The notes beneath the pieces are model-generated. The model ran no database searches and was not told the origin of the DNA. It worked only from the letters and a program-made list of their open reading frames with translations. Of a stretch of 12,924 bases of DNA, positions 8,503-12,924 are shown one piece after another. The DNA lies in the NCBI GenBank assembly GCA_000697455.1, contig JNET01035205.1, forward strand, positions 1 to 12,924, read 5' to 3'. This stretch comes from Basidiobolus heterosporus B8920. Its lineage: Eukaryota; Basidiobolomycota; Basidiobolomycetes; Basidiobolales; Basidiobolaceae. Every line of letters starts with the position of its first letter. Position 1 is the stretch's first letter. The translations under genes and the position numbers were made by a program.

Positions 8503-9598
8503 CTCTTAGCATCAATCTTTCATATGTATATTTCCAGTCATTAGAGTAACAATCATTTCACTTGCTCGCCTGTACATAATCATTAGACATCCCGATGCTT
8601 GAAATGATGGTTTCCTACTCACCCAACTAATTTAATAGCAACAATAAAAAGTAAGCTACGAAGAAGACCAGGAAATTGATGCGAACGGCAAAATGGTTTT
8701 CTTAACCCCATTAGGTTTGACAAACATCGGAAATTCCTTCATTCAATTCCTTCAAATTACGACTTGGGTTATCAACCGATCAGGACCTATCACGATACAT
8801 TCAATGGTATTAACATCGCTACACTACTAAAACAATTAAATGGCCGCCATTATTATATAAATTGCGAACCAAATATACAAAGCCTCAACTAATTTCGGAA
8901 CTCAGTACCCAGAATCCATCACCCATTATCCACCACCCTTACCCTCTTATCCTCTACCCCCTACCATATATAGCATATCCACCTTAGTTAATGAAAATGT
9001 AAATGAGGGGAATAAACGGTAGGAATCTCTCGGGTGATATTGGAGATATTCAATGATAATTTGGTTTTGGTTTATCTGTACTGTATATAGATTTGAGTGT
9101 CTCTTGGTATTCTATGGAAGTCCTAGATGGAGTTAACCAGTTGTGTTATAAATTTAGTCATAGTCATCTCCACTGATGGAAAATTCCCACTTTTGTAAGT
9201 GTATTTACCCTATTTTCAATAATAGGATAATTTGTCCAGCAATGGTTAAAGGCATGTTGTCTTATGTATAAAAGGTGTCGCCTCCAATTGGCAAAAGAAT
9301 CACCCGATTCAAAAGCGTTAGTAATCAAGGGTTGGATCAGGCCTAGACCAAGTCAGTATAATCTCATCAACACTTCAGTTTGTCAGTCAACCTGGTCTAC
9401 GTGTCACAAACTTTAGTTCAGTAGAAGTGGTTGTCTTAAGCTAAGGCCAGAAGTCAGCGTTCGAGTTCGGAATGCTATGCGTAATCAACCTCACTCCTGG
9501 CTATCAGAGATTTATAGTGATCCGCATTAGAGGGTTGAGGATCCACTTTCCATTTCAAAGCAATCATTACTTTCTTAAAGGAGTATCTGACCTTTTAG
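8503..9598. other. non-coding stretch after the zinc-finger gene
   Basis: No open frame with family resemblance is seen. Two details stand out. The plus strand from 8913 to 8972 contains no G at all and is C/T/A-rich with many CCC and CCT runs, followed by a TATATA. A strong TATA-box match, TATAAAAGG, lies at 9267-9275, upstream of the decayed FAD-fold fragment, and could be its old promoter. A CCAATTGG palindrome follows it closely. No tRNA or rRNA is recognised. Confidence 0.45.
8643..8648 (+). terminator. candidate polyadenylation signal of the zinc-finger gene
   Basis: AATAAA on the coding strand, about 140 bp after the stop codon. It is the first canonical signal downstream, but AT-rich sequence makes chance matches likely. 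Confidence 0.4.
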
Positions 9599-9799
9599 CA
9601 GTTTACCAGATATTACCAAGGGCACAGATGGCACGTTTTCCAATTTGATTCCTGGAAAAATTATCTAGCCAATGGCCAAAACCCTCAGATCATAATTATT
9701 GGTGGAGGGTTAGGACTAAGACACGGAGTTTTAGCCCAATATCTTGGAGGTTATGGAAACACTACTTGTATTAGAGGTGATACGCGTGGTACAAGGTGA
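9599..9799 (+). pseudogene. decayed FAD/NAD(P)-dependent oxidoreductase fragment (Rossmann dinucleotide-binding motif)
   Basis: A frame of 66 codons, open from just after a TAG at 9596 to a TGA at 9797, has no obvious start codon at a suitable place. From 9683 it encodes NPQIIIIGGGLG, and after a slightly long gap LAQYL..YGNTT. This is the pattern of the N-terminal beta-alpha-beta FAD-binding fold of aromatic-ring monooxygenases (hhIIGGGLGGL.LAQ.L...G). Two extra residues appear between the glycine motif and LAQYL, and the frame ends where the next beta strand should reach its acidic ERD-like end. The rest of a roughly 400-residue enzyme is not readable in any frame, although 9890-10060 shows short bits in several frames that could be remnants. 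The most likely reading is an old, broken host gene or gene copy. A chance glycine-rich frame is the alternative. Confidence 0.4.
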
Positions 9800-9866
9800 C
9801 AAAGTGATCTGCTCTAAGGAATAGCACAATGACAGAGGATCTTCAGAAGACACACCTAACTGGATT

Positions 9867-9890
9867 CGTAACCGTAACCGTAACCGTAAA
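9867..9890 (+). repeat. hexamer microsatellite (CGTAAC)n, four units
   Basis: Three perfect CGTAAC units are followed by CGTAAA. It lies just after the decayed oxidoreductase fragment. It resembles the telomeric CCCTAA unit with changed bases, but this is probably a simple microsatellite. Confidence 0.8.
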
Positions 9891-9899
9891 CATAATATG

Positions 9900-11304
9900 T
9901 TTCATCACTTGGCCAAAGACATCGTGTCTTACATGGTTCGGAGAAAACTTAAGCTACAGATGTACGTGGGTAGAAATGTTGATAGCAAGTCACAACGGTT
10001 TTCGATTTGATAGGCTAATGCTTTTAGAATACAGAACAGGATTCTAGACCGAAGGAGGTAAAGATACTGGCTTGCAATTGGGTGGTTAGTCTAACCATTT
10101 AACAGAAGAATAACATGGAATAGTACATAGAACTGGGATGGAATCGCAGTGTATGGAATGCATCGTCTGGCGCCTTACATCGAGCTTGACTTGATTTGTT
10201 TTGAGGTGGTTAGAAATGGTCAGTGACTCCATCGGTAGCTGAACGTTCTGTGGCCGCTCAATGGGATCTGACTCAATATTTACTCCATGATTTCAAATGT
10301 TCGATTTCTCGAATTTGATTTTTCCCACATGGTGTGTCTGCGCTTCCCAAACCCTCTCAAACCCTACAATCTAGGTAATATCTGCAAGAAAGATCAACCT
10401 ATCAGCACTTTGGCTCGATCCATGACGTAATCCGATATTTCATTTTGAATGATTCACACTTCCTGCACCGCCTGAACCCAGTTAACATAACTGTTTGCCT
10501 TACTGTGAATCACCATAGCCGTGACCGGTCAAATCAACTGCAAGCCTTTCATATGATACTTACGGTTTAGAGTTGTTACATACACTTTAATGTATGTATT
10601 TTATACTGGGTGTATTGAATTATGTTTATTGGATTAAACGAAATATATAGAATATACGGAATTTACTTTTATGTATATTATCTACACCACTTATTATATA
10701 CACCATAGCTAAGACATCCTTAGATATATATCTCATGCCTAAGTTATGGTGTATTTCAAGTATTCTAGCTGTAACCCTAAGTAACCTTGGAATACTGGTA
10801 AAAATAACCACTTCAAAAAGGATAAGATAACACGGAAAAGAGAAGTATCCACACAATATCGGTATATTCCAAAGTGGTTAGAAAAGAAACATTTCTTAGT
10901 TGAATTCAAGATAGAACCTATCCAAAAGCACCCGAACTTTCTTTTACAAAAAAATCCCATCCAAGTACTGAAAATCCTCTTGTACCTCCTATGTTACTTT
11001 TGGTAAATCTTACCTAACCCCTAACTGTACATAGTATCGTGTTATTTTTGTGAGTTACTGTATATGGTTAATTCAGAGAATGTGATTTCATCTGTAGATT
11101 TATTCGGTATTTACCCTAACCCTAAGTCAATATACATACTTTTGTTAAAAGGTCCACAAAATAATGAAAGTTCCAGAAATCCATCTTCATTTCGGTGAGT
11201 CATGGCATTTGGAAACTTCTGTGATACAATCTTCACTCTTGGACTTTGCTTTGATTATTTTCATCAATTAGATATTGGTAAGGAAGTATAGTTAGACTTC
11301 AATA
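9900..11304. other. AT-rich non-coding stretch with telomere-like motifs
   Basis: No convincing gene is seen on either strand; the open frames at 10626-10960 (minus) are AT-rich, hydrophobic by composition and match nothing I know. Short telomere-like strings occur: TAACCCTAAG near 10772-10781, CCTAACCCCTAA near 11013-11024 and TACCCTAACCCTAAG at 11112-11126. A small imperfect hairpin is listed separately. Confidence 0.45.
10698..10754. repeat. imperfect hairpin with a nested palindrome
   Basis: ATACACCATA at 10698-10707 has its exact reverse complement at 10745-10754, and the match extends inward for about five more bases with two mismatches. Inside it lies the perfect palindrome AGATATATATCT (10722-10733). 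It may be a remnant of a small inverted-repeat element or only AT-rich chance structure. Confidence 0.45.
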
Positions 11305-11480
11305 TAAAATACTAAATTGCTCTTATTATGATTAGCTATTTCTTCCTGTCCAAAATTCACTTGAATATTCTGCCTAACTTGAAAGTCCCCTAATTAATTA
11401 ACTTTGGAAACCATGCCTAAATGATCCCAAACATACTCATGGGACCTTCCTTAACATACTCCATATGGTAGATCACCAGA
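11305..11480 (+). repeat. dispersed repeat, module B copy 1 (most diverged)
   Basis: It shares an ordered series of blocks with the three other B copies. These are CCAAAATTCAC, then an ACTT..AA..CCC..AATTA..ACTTT stretch, then CCTAAATGA.CCCAAAC, then CATGGGACCTTCCTTAACATA. Its first part (the TAGCACC head) is hard to recognise, so this looks like the oldest copy. Confidence 0.6.
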
Positions 11481-11630
11481 AGCTCCCTCATTGAGTACGA
11501 ACTTCTGACTGGGTAGTATGTAATATCATAAATATTTAGATACATGGATGTTCTCAGTCAAAATTAGGGTAGTAATATCATAGGCTGCTTTGGATATTAA
11601 CAAGTTGCTGTAATCAAGGAAGGTAGTTAT

Positions 11631-11800
11631 AGTTGAAATTTAAATAATTTAGCACCTATTTTTTCACACTAGATCTCACCGATATTATATTTACTTAATG
11701 ATATCTCCTTACCCAAAATTCACATTTGAGTTATACTTAGAATATTTTCACCAGCTTAGAGATTCCCAAATTAGTTGACTTTCTCATTTTCTTTAGATTC
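11631..11800 (+). repeat. dispersed repeat, module B copy 2
   Basis: It begins with a clear head, GTTGAAATT..ATAATTTAGCACCTA, and continues through GATCTCACC, CCCAAAATTCAC, TTAGAATATTTTCACCA and TTGACTTTCTC. The downstream GACCCCAAAC...GGGACC block of the other copies is not found, so this copy is 3'-shortened. Confidence 0.65.
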
Positions 11801-11967
11801 TCTAATTACTGTCAAGTGTTGAAAGTGAAAATAGTAATTTTGGAAGTGATTTTGGGTATTAAGAAGAAGTTGTTGTACTTTCACTTGATGTTTTATTGTA
11901 ATAAAGAAAGGTACTTATACTTTTTGTTAGAACTAAATAAAAAGCTATTATATACTATTCTTGAGGG

Positions 11968-12166
11968 TTCTAGGAACATACTGTAGAAGTTTCAGCTCAT
12001 TTGGATGTGTTTAAGATTTCTCATAAATCCAACATTTCATCATCTTGTAATTAATCCAAATTGATGTTACACATTTCAACTTCTCCAAATATCTCATAAA
12101 TACAAAATATAAGTTATATACCTAATTGTATGAATACTTAGGTGCTAAACTAACTTAATTTCAACA
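11968..12166 (-). repeat. dispersed repeat, module A in reverse orientation (left arm of inverted repeat)
   Basis: On the minus strand it starts TGTTGAAATT at 12166, followed by TTAGTTTAGCACCTAA, and runs to the TCTAGGAACATAC block at about 11970-11982. It aligns along its whole length with module A at 12402-12598 in opposite orientation, with about 83 % identity counted by eye over 190 bp. Strong shared blocks are TTTGGATTAATTACAAGAT and GATTTATGAGAAATCTTA. Confidence 0.8.
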
Positions 12167-12196
12167 TTAAGAACACCTAGAATCTCATAGCATTTA

Positions 12197-12401
12197 TGTT
12201 GAAATTCATATAATCTAGCACTTAATTACTCATAAATGATCTGACCATTATGATATTTACTTATCAATTTCCTCTCACCCAAAATTCACACTTGGGTTTT
12301 ACTTGGAATGGTTTCAGCAACTTAGAAGTACCCAGAATAATGACTTTCTCAATCATATCTAAATGACCCCAAACTTTGCAAACATGTTTCTGGGACCTTC
12401 T
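12197..12401 (+). repeat. dispersed repeat, module B copy 3
   Basis: It starts TGTTGAAATTCATATAATC, with a TAGCACTTAATTACTCATA head. It then carries the full B body: CACCCAAAATTCACACTTGG, AGTACCCAGAATAATGACTTT and AAATGACCCCAAACTTTGCA, ending at GGGACCTTCT. It fills the space between the two inverted A modules. Confidence 0.8.
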
Positions 12402-12598
12402 TGCTGTGATTAAGTTAGTTGAGCACCTAACTACTCATATGATTAGGTATAAAACTTATATCTTATATTTATGAGATATTTGTCAAAGTTCATGTGTGTA
12501 AAATAATTTTGGATTAATTACAAGATTATGAAATGTTAGATTTATGAGAAATCTTATGCATGTCTAAATGAGCTGAAGCTCTAACTGTATGCTCCTAG
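12402..12598 (+). repeat. dispersed repeat, module A in forward orientation (right arm of inverted repeat)
   Basis: It starts TGCTGTGATTAAGTTAG, directly after module B copy 3, and ends GCTCCTAG, directly before module B copy 4. It is the forward partner of the reversed module A at 11968-12166. Confidence 0.8.
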
Positions 12599-12924
12599 TG
12601 TTGAAATTCACATAATTTAGCACCTAATTATTCATACTTGATCTCATCCTTATTATGTTTACTTAGCAATTTCCTTTCACCCAAAATTTACTCTTGGTTT
12701 TACTTAGAATATTTTTCACTAACTTAAAAGTACCCAGAATACTTGACTTTTTCAAATATGTCCAAATGACCCCAAACTTTGCACACATGTTCCTGGGACC
12801 CTCCTTAACATATTCTACACGTTGCTTTGTTTACTTCCTGACAAAAGTATAAATACTAACTTTACATTCAATGAATCAATAAGTGAAAAACACATATTCT
12901 TCTAACTCTCCAAATCACTTCCAA
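12599..12924 (+). repeat. dispersed repeat, module B copy 4, running into an LTR-like promoter end (fossil element, cut by window edge)
   Basis: It starts TGTTGAAATTCACATAATTT and carries the full B body up to CCTGGGACCCTCCTTAACAT near 12793-12811. It then continues into unique sequence with a TATAAATA box at 12848-12855 and a following leader-like stretch to the window edge. A TG-starting repeat that ends in a core promoter fits the U3-R part of a long terminal repeat of a fungal LTR retrotransposon. No internal coding region is visible in the window, so the family cannot be named and an unrelated repeat is possible. It should be treated as a fossil or partial element. Confidence 0.5.
12848..12855 (+). 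promoter_or_regulatory. TATA box inside the repeat end
   Basis: A perfect TATAAATA preceded by a moderately GC-containing stretch, in the only B copy that continues past the GGGACC block. The surroundings (AAAAGTATAAATACTAAC) look like the promoter of an LTR or of an RNA polymerase II unit starting near 12880. Confidence 0.45.

Noticed and set aside
9455-9480. GTTCGAGTTC, like a tRNA B box
   Set aside because: No A box, no acceptor stem and no anticodon arm can be folded around it.
9829-10047. 72-codon frame with a VTVTVTVN run
   Set aside because: The run comes from the CGTAAC microsatellite; the rest has no recognisable protein signal beyond possible remnants of the decayed oxidoreductase.
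10626-10960. Two overlapping minus-strand frames of 73-76 codons with hydrophobic segments
   Set aside because: Overlapping frames in AT-rich DNA, no similarity, no splice or promoter context; they run through the hairpin region.
11305-12924. CRISPR-like array
   Set aside because: The repeats are long, diverged, of two kinds and in both orientations, with no short regular spacers; the organism also appears eukaryotic.

Overview
The window looks like nuclear DNA of a fungus. The genes have many short introns (57-84 nt) with GTAAGT-type donors, a CTAAC/CTGAT-like branch signal just before an AG acceptor, and AATAAA signals behind two of them. A Mig1/CreA-like C2H2 protein, a Hikeshi/OPI10 protein and a small secreted protein fit a fungus. 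The AT-rich, repeat-loaded right flank and the secreted protein make a plant-associated basidiomycete, for example a rust, my best guess. That assignment is inference only.

Layout from left to right: (1) at 1-210, minus strand, the start of a small secreted-protein gene that runs off the left edge. (2) At 1029-5805, minus strand, an eight-exon gene that I assembled from splice signals and reading-frame phase. Its predicted product is 1436 aa, with a long Ser/Thr-Pro-rich N-terminus, a divergent bromodomain-like segment and a C-terminal protein-kinase domain. (3) A 474-bp divergent promoter region. (4) At 6280-6964, plus strand, a three-exon Hikeshi/OPI10 gene of 183 aa. (5) At 8020-8502, plus strand, an intronless two-finger C2H2 transcription factor of 160 aa. 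(6) From about 8.5 kb onward no intact gene is recognised. This part holds a decayed FAD-dinucleotide-fold fragment near 9.6-9.8 kb, a hexamer microsatellite, telomere-like motifs, a small hairpin, and from about 11.3 kb to the right edge a modular repeat cluster. Two of its modules form a roughly 190-bp inverted repeat, and its right end has a TATA box, like the promoter part of a terminal repeat.

The genes do not form an operon or a clear pathway. The most interesting item is the bromodomain-like/kinase fusion. One continuous reading frame joins what looks like a chromatin-reader fold to a protein kinase, and both parts lack usual key residues: Asn to Asp in the bromodomain-like part, and the beta-3 Lys to Gln and the glycine loop in the kinase. 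HRD, its Asn and DFG are kept. The gene is divergently paired with Hikeshi, the HSP70 nuclear-import carrier. All calls come from reading the sequence by eye; no database search was made.
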